NCBI RefSeq assembly: GCF_022965805.1
Contig: NC_133108.1
Location: forward strand, 42,292,051 to 42,356,050
From: Primulina eburnea
Lineage: Eukaryota > Streptophyta > Magnoliopsida > Lamiales > Gesneriaceae
DNA length: 64,000 bases
Reading direction: 5' to 3'
The notes under the pieces were generated by a model. That model was given only the letters and a program-made list of their open reading frames with translations. It did no database searches and was not told the origin of the DNA. The translations under genes and the position numbers were made by a program. Below, one piece after another: positions 48,684-63,420 of the stretch. Position 1 is the stretch's first letter; every line of letters begins with the position of its first letter.

Positions 48684-51600
48684 CAGAGATGTCAATGCGG
48701 GTTGGCCCAGCCCGTCAAACAATTTTAGCGGGCTGGCTGTAATTTTATAGGCCCATTTAAAGTCGGGGGCCGGCCCACATTGGTTGAGGGTCAAGTAGGG
48801 TTTGGCCCGATCGGGCTCGGGTTGGCCCGTATGTTGAGTAAATAATCAAAAAAATTCTAAACTTATGTGGAGTCTGAAGACCAGAGAACAAGAGAAGCCC
48901 TAATTCTTTGAGACTCAAAGCCACGGCCGTCTCTCGGCTCTCGCCTCTCAGTACCCACATCTCTTCCAAGTTCTTCCTCTTTTCTCTGCACTGCACAACA
49001 GCCACACCACCATTGACCACCCAGCGCCGCCGGTCTGCCGTCTGAACTTCACCACAGCTCAGCATGACGGAATCTTTTATTGTTTGTTTCATGACTTCAT
49101 ATCGCTCTAGTGTTTGTAATTGTAACAACCATATCAAGATTCAAGAATAACACAAATATGAAGTATATGTCCTACAAATTTTTGGTGCTTTTTTGTTTCA
49201 TTACTTCATGTTGCCTAAACTTCCAGGCTTCCAATGCCATCAATCGTTTTTTGGAATTTTTATGCTTAGGAATTTATATATGTCGACACAAATTAAAAAA
49301 TTTCAGAGATGAAAATAATAATTTGAATGTTATAATTAAGTGGGGGTCTAGCTGTAAATTTTATTATAAACAGAGAGTTTTAGCTCATTGTTTACACAAG
49401 GATTTCATCTATTTAGTTTGTTGATTTATTTCTAGCAAATTTAAATTAACATTTTAAACTCATAAATTCATATGTAATTAAGGAAATATCATAAAGTAAA
49501 ATAAGTTAAGCTATAATTATATTAATAAAAAACAACATCAACCAGAAAAGGTATAGAATCCGAAATTCAATAAAGTTAAAAAAAAGTTATTTAACAAATT
49601 CACATGTCTCTCTGCCCTGAATTTTCCCCAGTACATATGTTCAGTCAATGTGTTGCTTCGGCGTACGTGCTAGCCTTTATTGTTTGAATTAAGATTTATA
49701 TTTTCTGTTCTGAAACTGAAACTTTAAAAAAAATTACAGATTGGTTTTGAAATGGACTTTGCTTCTCAAACTCCAACTACTAAAGCGGATGTTGATGAAC
49801 TGGAAAATACCAAGCATGATGAGAGTTCAACTAAACCTAAAAGGCATAGAGAAACTTCTGATATTTGGATGTATTTTAAGAAAATCAAAGGGATTGGAGG
49901 TGTAGATAAGCTGAATGTAATGGATGTAAAAAACAGTATAAAAGTGGGAGTAAACAACATGAAACTTCTACTTTGTGGCGTCATTTTAAAACTTGTAGCA
50001 AATTGAAGTTCCATGATGTAGGACAAATGATTATTGATCAAAATGGGAAGATGATGCCTAACAAAATAGACCAAAAGTTTGAATTTGAGTTAGTGGCTTG
50101 TGCAATCATTAGACATGATTTATCATTTTCATTTGTTGAGTATGATGGTAGTAAAGCTTAAATGAAATACATAAATCCTGATGTTTATTGTAATTCTAGA
50201 AATACTCTTGTTTCGGATCTTAAACAAATTTACTTGAGGGATAATGATAGACTAAAGCATGATTTTTCTACTGTTCAGAATATAGTTTGTTTAACTTCAA
50301 ATTTGTGGATGGCGTGCACTATTGAAGTTTTTATTTGCTTGACTGCACATTTTGTTGATAATAAATGGAAGTTGAATGGTAAAATTCTTAGCTTTTCTCA
50401 TATTCCTCCACCACACTGGAATTTGAACCAGCTGCGAAATTGTTTGAATTTTTTAAGGAGCGGGAGGTTGAGAAAAAAGTTTTTTCTTGACACTAGATAA
50501 TACATCTAGTAATGACAACATGCAAATTCATTTGAAAGAGCAACTCTCTTTGTATGATAGTTTATTATGTGACGGGAGTTTTTTTGTACTGCTCATATAT
50601 TGAATCTAATTGTCCAAGAAGGTTTGAAAGTGGCTATTGTAGCTTTGAATAAAATTAGAGTATCAGTCAAGTATGTCAAAGGTTCGGAGACTAGGATGGA
50701 GAAGTTTCAAGATTGTGTATGAGCAGTTGGTAACATTGATACGAGTATTGGCCTGCGATTGGATGTGTATACTCGTTGGAACACAACGTAATTAATACTT
50801 GATGGTGCCATCGAATATAAAACAAAGTTTCGCTTTTGATTTCCTTCAATTCAATGACAAGAATTATAAATTTGGTCTTTCAAGTGAAGAGTGGAAAAGA
50901 GGAGAGAAAATATGCGAGTTCATTGAGCCATTTTATGAAACTGCCAATTTGATCTTTGGTTCTTCTTAACCTACATCAAATTTTTATTTTATGCAAGTCT
51001 AGAAGATTGAAGTTTTGTTAAAGAAAAACTATTTGCATGAAGATGATGTGATAAGTGATATGATCTAATTAGTTTATACTTCATGTCATAACTATTCCAA
51101 TTAATGTAGGAAATGACGGCGTATGAGAGCCAAACAATTACAAGTGATGGAAAATCTCAATTGGATCTTTATTTGGAGGAGCCAAAACTTGAATTTACAT
51201 ATCATCGAGATTTGAATGTTTGAGTATTGGAAGAATAAAAAACTTCGGTACCCAACCTTTGCAATAATGGTATGTGATGTTTTGGCTATTCTTATTACTA
51301 CGGTTGCATCAGAATCAGCTTTTTCCATTGGTGCTCTTATGCTAACCATGTATAGAAATTGCACACTTCCTGAAAAAATTCAGATTCTTATTTGCATTCA
51401 CAATTGGTTACATGGTTATGTTGTTGGTAATTTTGTTTGCAAATTTTTTATTTGTTCTTGACTTAGTTGATACAGTAGTTTATTATTGTTTTAATTTTAT
51501 ATTAAGGTTGATAAAGGTAATGAAGACGACACAAGTGTTAAAACAACATTGTTCAATCAAAGATCAAATGCCGTTATTGATAATGAGGAAGAGGAAGAGA

Positions 51601-51908
51601 TGGAGGAGAAGAATTTGATATGGATGATCTCATGATTGATGGAATTTAAAAATCTGTGTTGTTTGTTTAGTTTAATAAACTTTAATTTTTTGCTTTGTGA
51701 ACTCTTCAACTTTTCAGTACTTTGTTGAACTTTTTAGTTATGGACTATTTTGTTTGGTCATTGGCGTGGATTAATTCATTGAGTTTTTCCCGAAATTTTT
51801 CTGGATATTTTTTAGGCTGGCCCGCCCAAATTGCGGCACAGCTTGGGTTGGGTTGGGATTTCCCAGCCCGCCATCCAGGATGGCAGGCCGGCTCGATTGA
51901 CAGTACTA
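48684..51908 (+). mobile_element. hAT transposon, structurally complete but inactive (3.2 kb)
   Basis: An exact 8-bp target duplication CTGGTGCC flanks it at 48676-48683 and 51909-51916. The left end CAGAGATGTCAAT and right end (reverse complement) TAGTACTGTCAAT form a short hAT-style inverted repeat. Subterminal GGGTTGGCCC, AGCCCG and GGGCTGG words are clustered at both ends. A broken transposase gene lies inside. Confidence 0.92.
49752..51620 (+). pseudogene. hAT transposase relic (BED finger to hATC dimerisation region)
   Basis: N-terminal part (49752-50160) has a broken BED-type finger: TSDIWMYFKKI, then TSTLWRHFKTCSKLKFHD in another frame. The RNase-H-like region follows (LKQIYLRDNDRLKHDF, TSNLWMACT, HFVDNKWKLNGKIL) and a later segment (TRWNTT near 50770). 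The C-terminal hATC motif is clear at 51216-51415: FEYWKNKKLRYPTFA, ASESAFSIGALMLT, CIHNWLHG. At least one in-frame stop and several frameshifts disrupt it. Closest in style to plant RICESLEEPER/DAYSLEEPER-like transposases. Confidence 0.9.
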
Positions 51909-52255
51909 CTGGTGCCTAAAAGGTTCTAATAACATAATAAAAAATGAGCAACTCCATGCGCAAATTGTCTAAAAAGAATCATATTGGAGGTAGAGATCCC
52001 AGTTTTAATAAAATGAAGGTATTGAATGTTTATCTCATATACTATGTAAGCGAATTGTCAAATTGAAGAAACAAGAATTTTCTGTCACAAAATTTCTTCT
52101 TTACGAGAACACGAAGGCCTTGCCCCAGTCGTATCGACCAAAGTACTTAACTTCTTAGATTACCAAGCATCAATCGTATTCTAAAATTTTCATCAGATGG
52201 TAGCAGCAAACCTAAAACAAGAAGGAGAAAAAAAACCTTTTACGAATACGATAAT

Positions 52256-52550
52256 CTAGCTCGAAGGCGAATGAGAGGAGAGCATCTCCGTGATCTTCTT
52301 ATCCCGTTTCTCCATGGCCACATCCCACACGTCGTTCCCGATGTGCTTCGGCTGCAAAAATCGTACGATTCATTAATCAGAAGGATTCAATTGATTCAAA
52401 ACAAAAAGAAATAGAGAGAAGAATGGATCTGGAAGTACAGACGCGGCCATGGGCTGTTTTGTGGATGAAGTATTGGGCGTTTCCCATGACGCAGAGCATT
52501 CCCGCTATAATTCCCAGAGGTAGCATCGCTTCTAGCCACACCATCCCCAT
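52256..52550 (-). CDS. NDUFA1: NADH dehydrogenase [ubiquinone] 1 alpha subcomplex subunit 1 (complex I, MWFE type)
   Basis: Two exons on the minus strand, 52443-52550 and 52256-52351, 67 residues. Exon 1 reads MGMVWLEAMLPLGIIAGMLC then VMGNAQYFIHKTAHGR; exon 2 PKHIGNDVWDVAMEKRDKKI and a short Ser-rich end. One N-terminal transmembrane helix is followed by the conserved HGRPKHIGNDVWD...RRD/KRD motif of plant MWFE subunits. It is a small accessory subunit of mitochondrial complex I, placed in the inner membrane near the hydrophobic arm. Intron 52352-52442 is GT-AG, phase 0. Translation could start at either of two nearby ATGs (codon 1 or 3); the second gives MVWLEA, closer to the usual form as I remember it. 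Confidence 0.93.
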
Positions 52551-53364
52551 TTCTAATTGCTTTCGTCGTCTTCCGCTTCCGCTTCCGCTTCCGCTTCCGT
52601 AGACTATATTGAATGATTTTTACCTTCTCCATAAATCCAAAGATCAGTCGAGTTCTGTATCGGGCTTAGATCACCTTATTGGGCTTGGCCCAAAACGGAA
52701 AACCCAATTGCGGTTGTACAAAATACAAAAACGTTGTTGGGAATTTAATTATTATGGCACATCTTAAAAATGTTTTCTTAAAAGTAACTATTTATTAAAC
52801 ATTTTACAATATAGTCTTGCATTATTCGAAAATCCTAAAGACCCTCTTTTGGTTTCTTTTTATCATTTTATGTACTTGTTTGCTATTTCTGTATTTACCC
52901 TTTTGCTTCCCATCCCGTTTACTTGCGCAAGTATCAATCTATTAAAACTTGTGTATTTTCTGGTGGGAAATTTGTTGTCTGCCTACTTATTCCTATGGGG
53001 TTATAAAATGTTCGTGATACAACTAGGATTTTACGTTTTTAGTACATTAATTGATTTAAAACACCAGCATACTCCGATCACACAGGTTAGGCCATCACAA
53101 TCTAATAGTTGGCAAAACACCGGGATACTTCCTCGGTGTAGCATAGAAGAAAAACCTTGGATTTGGCTGCTACAAATGTCGACCAGCCCCAAAACAGTTG
53201 GAGAATAAAGAAGATATGTTGTAGTGAATGAAGATACATTTTTACAAATAAAACACTTTCAGAGTAAATGTACATTGTGACTTGTACATGTTAATACTAG
53301 GACCAATTTTTCCAAGCAATCTGGTACACTGGAACCATATTACATAACTAGAATTTGAGATAAG
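52551..53364. other. Spacer between NDUFA1 and the 3' end of NSI
   Basis: Contains the NDUFA1 upstream region with a (GGAAGC)n-like purine repeat, read as CTTCCG on the plus strand near 52565-52600, and AT-rich sequence. A plus-strand open frame at 52849-53208 lacks an ATG at its start and matches nothing I know. Confidence 0.5.
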
Positions 53365-56045
<2,681 letters not shown>

Positions 56046-56110
56046 TTTTGGAGATCAATCCACACTCAAGGGCTACCCATTCTACCGTGCAGGAGGATCC
56101 AAGAGTCAAT

Positions 56111-58340
56111 AATGGTGCACGTGACTACGTGAGTAATTAAACTGCTGAAAATATATGTATGAAAATTTGATAATATTTAAATGAATTAAAATATGGCCAG
56201 TAACATTATCAATTGAACAAATCAAACCACAAAAAAAAATCATTATCATAAACGGTATATGAATCGGAAAAGTTATCTTATCTACATAACACATTTTTCA
56301 AATACTTCTTGGTTGATTTTGATAACTCAACAATTCTTTGTCGTAGTTTTTATAATATGCGTATAACTATTTTGGCGTACTCAACAAGCATATGATCATC
56401 TTTAACACTTATTATGCTATTTAGAATCTTCATCTGAGATCTGACATGCTTGTAATTTACTTCTCTATCACGATATTTTTCGATTTTCTACATATTTTTT
56501 ATCCGATAATCTTATAATTCCAACTATTAGTTTTTTTAATGTCTTTTCAGTTTATGACAATCATCAACTGTAACTCCTAAGAAAAAATTCTTTTAGCCTT
56601 GATAGATTTTCACTTGTCAGTAAAAGTATTTATAACCTATATATCCTTTGACAACATAACCAGTGAATAGTGTTATAATTTCTCCAAATATGGTGATATT
56701 TGTAATATCATTTTTATATATTTTATATCAATATTATTAACATATAGCTATAATGTTAATAATTTTGTATCAATTATTTCTCAATCACTTTGAGAAATAA
56801 TACTTGAAATTCTATTCAAATTACATATATTAGAACTGTGTCCTCGTTTAATTTGACACAATTCAGGAAAGTCGTCTCGTTAGTCATTTTTTTAGAAGCT
56901 TTGGAACAATGATTGCATTCATCATATCATGAAAATAATATAGTTTCAATCTCATTTTTTGTGTTTAAAACATAATATTATATTATTCATTGAAACAAAA
57001 CAAATTTTCTTCTATCGAGTTTACATTTTGTTTATAATATTTTATATCTTGTGGAACGATATACAAAATTAATTATTGTATTTTAAAAATTTTGAGAAAC
57101 ACACGAATAACGTAATTAAGATATGCATTCAACATTATATAAAATTATTTGTTTTATTCAATATCTCATCTAATAATACGACTGTTAGATTTCACGATCT
57201 TTTTATGATAGTCAAAATTAAATTGATGAAATATTGTAGAATTAAATTTATATTTCGCTATTTGGCTAAGTGAACTTATCTAGCGATGAGTTTTTAATGA
57301 TATCGTCTTATATCAAATAAATGAGATGATTAGCCACTTTGACTAAAAAAGTGACACAAACAACCTCTTAGCAACCTCAGAGTATATCGAGATAATATTG
57401 GAGGAAATAAAGTGCAACTGACTCAATGTCTCAATTTAGTACAAATTCACAAAATTGATCTTTTGTGTTCACAAAGTTTTAGAATTGTTCTCATACTATT
57501 ATAAATAGAATGAGAATTGTGTAAACCTTGTTTTTCGTGTATTTCTTTTATGGATGAAATATTTTTCTTTTTGAAAAACTGATTTTATTCTTTGAGAAAT
57601 ATTGACATTTTATATGACATACATACAACATAATCAAAACAAATGACATATAACAATAAAAAATGTTAACTCTAGTGTAAAAAATTCATCCCATTTCAAG
57701 GACACTAAATGATCAAATGAAGCATATTATTTAGTGGAGGACCTCATTTACAACGTAGAAAATAATTTAAACTAACATAAAAAATAATTTAATTTATTCT
57801 ATTGCAAGAACACTAATTGATCAACTGAAGTATATTATTTAGTGGAGAACCTCATTTACAACGTAGAAAATAATTTAAACTAACATATAAAATAATTTAA
57901 AGAGCCTCATTAAAAATCTATTAAACTAACGTAGAAAATAATTTAAAGAACCTTATTAACATGACAAATTATAAAACGAACAAATGGTAAAATAGTAAGT
58001 TTATAAATGAAAATTATATATTTATAATATTGAAATAAATGATTTTTTTAAATATATAACATGTAATAAAATTAAATTTAAAAGGTAAATCAAATTAATA
58101 ACTATCTTGATAGAATTAAGTACACTATTAATGATCATAAATATATAACATGTAATGAAATTAAATTTAAAAGGTAAATCAAATTAATAACTATCTTGAT
58201 GGAATTAAGTACACTATTAATGATCATATTAAACTAACATAGAAAATGACCTAAAGAATCTCATGAACATAACAAATTATAAAATAAATAAAAAGGGTAA
58301 AATATTAAGCTCACAATACAAACTCATATATTTATAATAA
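56111..58340 (-). mobile_element. Helitron-like element, copy C (about 2.2 kb, eroded ends)
   Basis: Collinear with copies A and B from AAACTGCTGAAAATATATGT (56139) through the AACATTATCAA, TGATATTTGTAATATCATTTT and ATCGAGATAATATTGGAG blocks. The 3' hairpin is decayed (GCACGTGACTACGTGAG near 56117) and the 5' TC end is lost near 58340. It contains a local tandem repeat at 57722-57960 and another at 58050-58230. No coding capacity seen. Confidence 0.7.
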
Positions 58341-59374
58341 TAAATAAATAATAGTATTATATTATATTATTATTATTAAAATTATAATATATATATATAT
58401 ACACACACACACTTTTGATGTGTCGTTTTTCTATCGTATTTTTTCGTGTCCATGAAATAAAACGGCATTGATATATTTAAAATATAATTCGATTATAATT
58501 TATCTCATTTAATTTGATCTTTTAAGGGTTTTGTTCGAGTTGTAATTTATTAGGAGAATTTATTTTGAAAGAGAATTTTTTTTGTAACTGATGTAGATAG
58601 TCAGATCAATTGATAGATAAGTTAATTTAAATGAAAATGAAATCGAGGCAAAAACTTGTGTGAGACGGTATCACGAGTCGTATTTTGTGAGACATATATC
58701 TTATTTAGATTATTCATGAAAAAATATTATTTTTTATGATGAGAATATTATTTTTTTTATTGTGAATATCGGTAGGGTTGATTCATCTCACAGATAAAGA
58801 TTCATGAGATCATCTCACAAGAAACCTATCCAGAATCGAGATAGTTGGGAAAAAAACAGAAAATAAGTTGAGAAGTAGTTTGCAAATTTGAAGTGAGTTG
58901 TAGATTAAGAAGCGGGTTAGTTGGATTTTGGGTTTGTGAACTTCCAAATTTAGTAAATTATTTTAAGTTTTGCTTGTTAAGGACCATAGCAATTTAATTA
59001 TTAGAGAAGGGTAATTTATTCTCACATTTTAATTGACTAGAGCAGTTATTCTAAGAAATTGAACCTCTTTGCACCCGTGACTTTCTTTGAAATAATCATC
59101 TAACCATAATAATTATTGCTGTGTTTAAATTAATATTTTTTATAAAAATAATATAGTTATCTAAAAATTTAAATATGTAAATAAAAATAAATAAAATATG
59201 TGGGTAAGACATATTATTTATAGATAAAATTTACTAAAATAATTTTTTACCCTTGCTAGTACTAAATTCATGTGATATTAATTCTAGCTTGCATAGCTAT
59301 AATCAAAGAAAACTAATCAATTTTTATGTTTGTAGTTGGCAGAGTTTGGGTTCTTGGGGATATCTATTGTTTCT
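58341..59374. other. Intergenic spacer
   Basis: AT-rich, with a short TA/CA microsatellite at 58385-58412 and a foldback repeat. No gene seen. Confidence 0.55.
58648..58832. repeat. GTGAGACGGTCTCAC foldback repeat, copy 6 (near full length)
   Basis: Starts GCAAAAACTTGTGTGAGACG, then ATATCTTATTTAGATTATTC, ATTGTGAATATCGGTAGGGT and GATCATCTCACAAGAAACC. Opposite orientation to copies 3-5. Confidence 0.85.
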
Positions 59375-61620
59375 CTATGAGGTGGGGGAGCTTGCATAGC
59401 TTCCTTTCTGACTGGAAATCTCGGAAGGCGAGGGTGGAGACATTGGCGATGGTGGAGATATAGAGAGTGTTGTCCTATACACCATAGGAATGGGAGAAAT
59501 CACCTCTGTAAGTTCTTCATTTCCCTCATCCAGGTACAAAACGTCCTGCATTGTGAGTTGGTGGTACTCCACAATCTCCCTCAAGAAGCGGTTCTCGCGA
59601 GCGTACACGGAGTTTTCTCGAGCCAGTCGGGCCTTCTCTGCCAATAATGTCTCCAGCTGAAGGCGTATCTGGACAGCAAATATAAAGTAGTGAATTTCAA
59701 GTTACGTGTAGATCAACTGAATTAAGTTCAATCCGGACTAGAAGGGAATAAAGGGAGATACCATATCATCATCGGCAGGATTAACTCCTTTCTCACGAGC
59801 CTCTCTAAGGATTTTATTCTCTTCTTCTAGCTGAGAGCACCGCTCCTTTGAGAAAGCCAGGTCTGCTTTGACAGTTTTCAGCTCTCGCAAAAGTAGTTTT
59901 GCTTTGGCAGCTGTTGCCATTGCCACCTGCGTTGCCAAATAGTAGTGTACAATTCATTTCAACACTGAAAAAGCGAGAAAAACACGGCAGATTGAAGCAA
60001 GAGATCTTGTTTAACTCTGTTTCAAATGAGTCTCCAAAACCCAAGTTAAAATAAGGTTTAAACTAATATTGGATTTACATTTTGATTTTTGATGTTGAAG
60101 TTAATATTCAGGTCAAATCTAACGAAGAAGAGCCAAGATATAGCAGTTCTTGGATTATGATACTTTAATCCATTGTAATTGTTTATTAAAGATGCCTCTT
60201 CTGTTGTATGAAACAGGTGGTATATATGCATATATGCAACTTGTATTTGTCACTTTGAGGTAATGAAACTGTTACTTCATGGCTCACAATTGCTGCTCTT
60301 AAACAGAAACATAATACATTAAACCAAGATATGGCAACCTTACGTCGCGAGATGCCTTGAGCTGATCTTCCTGGCTGGTTTGATTTGGCGATTCCGTTAG
60401 TTGCTTCCATGAAACAGGTGCACCTGATTCAAAGCTGAGTTCCTCCAAGTTCATTCCTTTTTTTCTTAGCTGTAGTTTGCGAGTTTCTTGGATTAAATCT
60501 GCTGTCTTGTTTTCAACAATTGTTCGCCCTTCCTGAAAACCATGAGAAATAGATGTTGACATATAAATCGACTCTTAGGGGCCTTTAAGGGCATCTATTT
60601 TGCTGTGGCATTTTTGTACTAAGATTGCCACCAAAGAATGTCAAATAGAAAACAAGATGGTCATTTAAGGGGTAAAATATTCATCTCTATTTCTAATAAA
60701 ACCAGATAAAAACTTCTGACGTTGGATTCTGATATCTGTAAGGATCACACAAGACAAAGAACAACTGGTCTAATCTGACCTCCAAAGCATTCCCAATGGA
60801 GTCACCAATGCGGTTCATCGAAGATGCAAGTGCATCCAGTCTCTTACGCAGAGTAGGATTGTCCAGCCTTGTAGACATTTCAGCCTACAATTATTACAGA
60901 AAAAAGGAACCAAAAGACATGACAAGAATGATTTTAAAGCTTATAAGCAAAGCAGTTACCGCGGATTGATACATATAAACTGATGTGGCTTCAAAGACAG
61001 GTGAAGATAAATTGATTCCGTAAGTGCACACTGGCAACACTCCACCTCAACTCAGAAGAGCTAGATGTCATTATTCACCTGCCCAATCCTTGAGGAATTC
61101 AACATTTCTGGCCATGTTACGCTATCACCATGATATTTGGAATGATGGACATTTTCATCCTCAAGAATTGACTTAGCTTTCCTAGCTAGAACACCCCAAA
61201 GGCTCCCGTCTTCGCTCGAACTCCCCATTGACGTGTAATCATATGCAGGACCTGCTCCCTGTTTATATAAACGAAATCGATCAAAGACATATAAAGGGAG
61301 TACCAGAACTCCGTGTATATATATATATCTGTGTGTGCATGCGTTCGTGTTTGAGAAGATGAGAAAAACCAACTCAAAATCATGTATATATCAGGATTTG
61401 TTCTTAGATGTATTATAGCAGGAGAATATATCAGATAGGTGGCCGCGGGAACCTTGGGGTGGTCCTTGAAACGAGAGGAGTCAGAATGCGCGGCGGATGC
61501 CTTTAAGGCCTGAGCCGCCAGCGAAGACGACGCTGTGTACAACGCCGCCTCATCTCTGTCGTCCGACGGCAGCACGTAGGTGGATGATCTTCCCACACCA
61601 TGTCTTCTTCTATACGCCAT
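59375..61620 (-). CDS. ELKS/Rab6-interacting/CAST-like coiled-coil protein (At4g02880/At1g03290 family)
   Basis: Six minus-strand exons, all phase 0: 61453-61620, 61079-61258, 60780-60884, 60344-60532, 59762-59926, 59375-59668; 366 residues. The N-terminus [16 protein letters not shown] and [14 protein letters not shown], then [10 protein letters not shown]...[14 protein letters not shown], are family hallmarks. The coiled-coil core follows: [60 protein letters not shown], then [21 protein letters not shown] and [21 protein letters not shown] Ser/Pro-rich tail ends it. Plant members are uncharacterised; the ELKS label comes from coiled-coil similarity and gives no proven role. The start is the first ATG in frame with the conserved motif. 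Confidence 0.93.
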
Positions 61621-62578
61621 CGATCATTCCACGTATTCTCTTCTTTTTTCTAAGATGGCAATGGTATGAGCATCGATCCCACCAAAAATTCAACGATTTT
61701 GCGACTCCTAGGATCCTGATCAACCATCAACTCCTCGATCACGAGCTAGCCAACAAACGCAACTTCGAAAGGAAGAGAAATGGATGTAATGAGAGTGCTC
61801 CACCTCGTTTAACAAACTATCCTCCTTTTATGTTGCTCTTCATTAATACATACTTATTTTCTCAACATAATTATATTCTGACAAATATGGATAATATAAG
61901 ATTGATTAACATGATTTATGAGTTATTATATTAGTTCAAAAATTTATTCACAGAATAAATTCAAAATGTAACGATGGTGAGTTTTAATGTAATCAAAAAA
62001 AATTATTACAGAATTTTCAATACATTTAATAATTAACTATTTTTTGCAAATTTAAATATTAATTTGAATTTAAATTGTTATTAAATATTTATGACATATG
62101 TATGTTATGTATCGAAAATGAAAGGGGAAAAAGGCACATACGTACTTTAATAGTTAGTTTAATTTAAACTAATTATTGATAGATATTTGGTACAGGCGTA
62201 TCTAACAAAATATTCACGTATACGAAATAAACAACCCATCAAAATGAAATTCCTCGACAAATTTCATCACGTACGCCTGTAGAAAAAATCAACTCTTTAT
62301 CTGTTCTCACACTTGGTTGCGTATTTCTTTTAAACTTTGCATTGCATTAAATTTGTAATTGTGCATTTTATTCAATTTATAAATTTTATTTCATTACTTA
62401 ATTTCACAAAATTCACTGTATACATTATATGGGAATAATTTTCATTCTACTATTGTCATTTTATATAATTGTTTTCCATCGATTAAAAAATAGAGATAAA
62501 AAATCGAATTATGTCTTGTTAAGATTGAACCTTGTGTCTAAACTCATCTCAAAAGCTAGTTATATAAAAAAATTATTA

Positions 62579-62638
<60 letters not shown>

Positions 62639-63120
62639 CTCTCAAAAACATAATTCAGTCAATATGAAACACATTAACACACCAAAACATAATTCAATCA
62701 ATATGAAACACATTAACACACCCGTCACGGACATGGATGAACAACAACACATAACAATGGATCTTTAACTCTGAATATCAAGTTAAAATTACTGTGTATG
62801 TATGTCATGTATTGTCGAATAATCCAGTTTTTTAGACGACAAATCTGATACATCATATGTTAATTATTTATTGATGCGCATGTTATTTATGAAAAAGTAA
62901 TACTCGCAAGTAACAAATAAAACAACTTTGTTTCCCTTAATTTCCATTAATTCCTTCATTGTGTTTCATATTTATACGTAGAATTATAATGAACTCCACC
63001 GCATTAATTCTTTCATTGTATGGGTTGCCTTGATTAGATGACCTTGGGTGGTCTGTCTTAGTCTGCCCTGGTGATCTGGTCTGATCTCTCGGGTGGTATG
63101 GCTTGTCTTGTTCTTCCAGG
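61621..63120. other. Intergenic spacer with microsatellite and short tandem repeat
   Basis: Probable leader and promoter of the ELKS-like gene up to about 61800, then AT-rich noncoding sequence. A 36-bp tandem repeat (CATAATTCAGTCAATATGAA...) lies at 62649-62722. From about 63000 the composition becomes GC-richer, an older repeat interrupted by the MITE at 63121. Confidence 0.5.
62582..62636. repeat. (TA)n microsatellite
   Basis: About 27 pure TA units. Confidence 0.95.
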
Positions 63121-63420
63121 CAGGGGCGGATTTAGTGTAGGGCGAACGGGGGCCACGGCCCCCCCAAAAATTTTTTAAAAAAAATTTTAGCGACGGTTGT
63201 TTCAAAAACCGTCGCTTATTGAGAAAACCGTCGCAACATAAACTAAGCGGCCCCCCCAAAAAATTTTAAAAAAATTTTTTAGCGACGGGTGTAACTAAAA
63301 TCGTCGCAAATTTTGCGACGGTTTCTTAAAACGTCGCCATATAGCGACGGTTTTGTGAAAAATCCGTCGCAAAATAAATTAAGTGGCCCCCCCAGTGTCC
63401 ACATCCTAGATCCGCCCCTG
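63121..63420. mobile_element. hAT-type MITE, 300 bp, with CGACGG motifs
   Basis: Ends CAGGGGCGGATTTAG and CTAGATCCGCCCCTG are inverted repeats. An exact 8-bp target duplication CTTCCAGG flanks it (63113-63120 and 63421-63428). The interior has GGCCCCCCC blocks and at least seven CGACGG/CCGTCG words in both orientations, which can pair into hairpins. No coding capacity. Confidence 0.93.

Noticed and set aside
52849..53208. 119-codon plus-strand frame with hydrophobic start
   Set aside because: Opens at a TTG rather than ATG, no homology I recognise, and lies between two minus-strand genes.
61497..61934. 145-codon plus-strand frame
   Set aside because: Antisense to exon 1 of the ELKS-like gene and its leader; no family motif.
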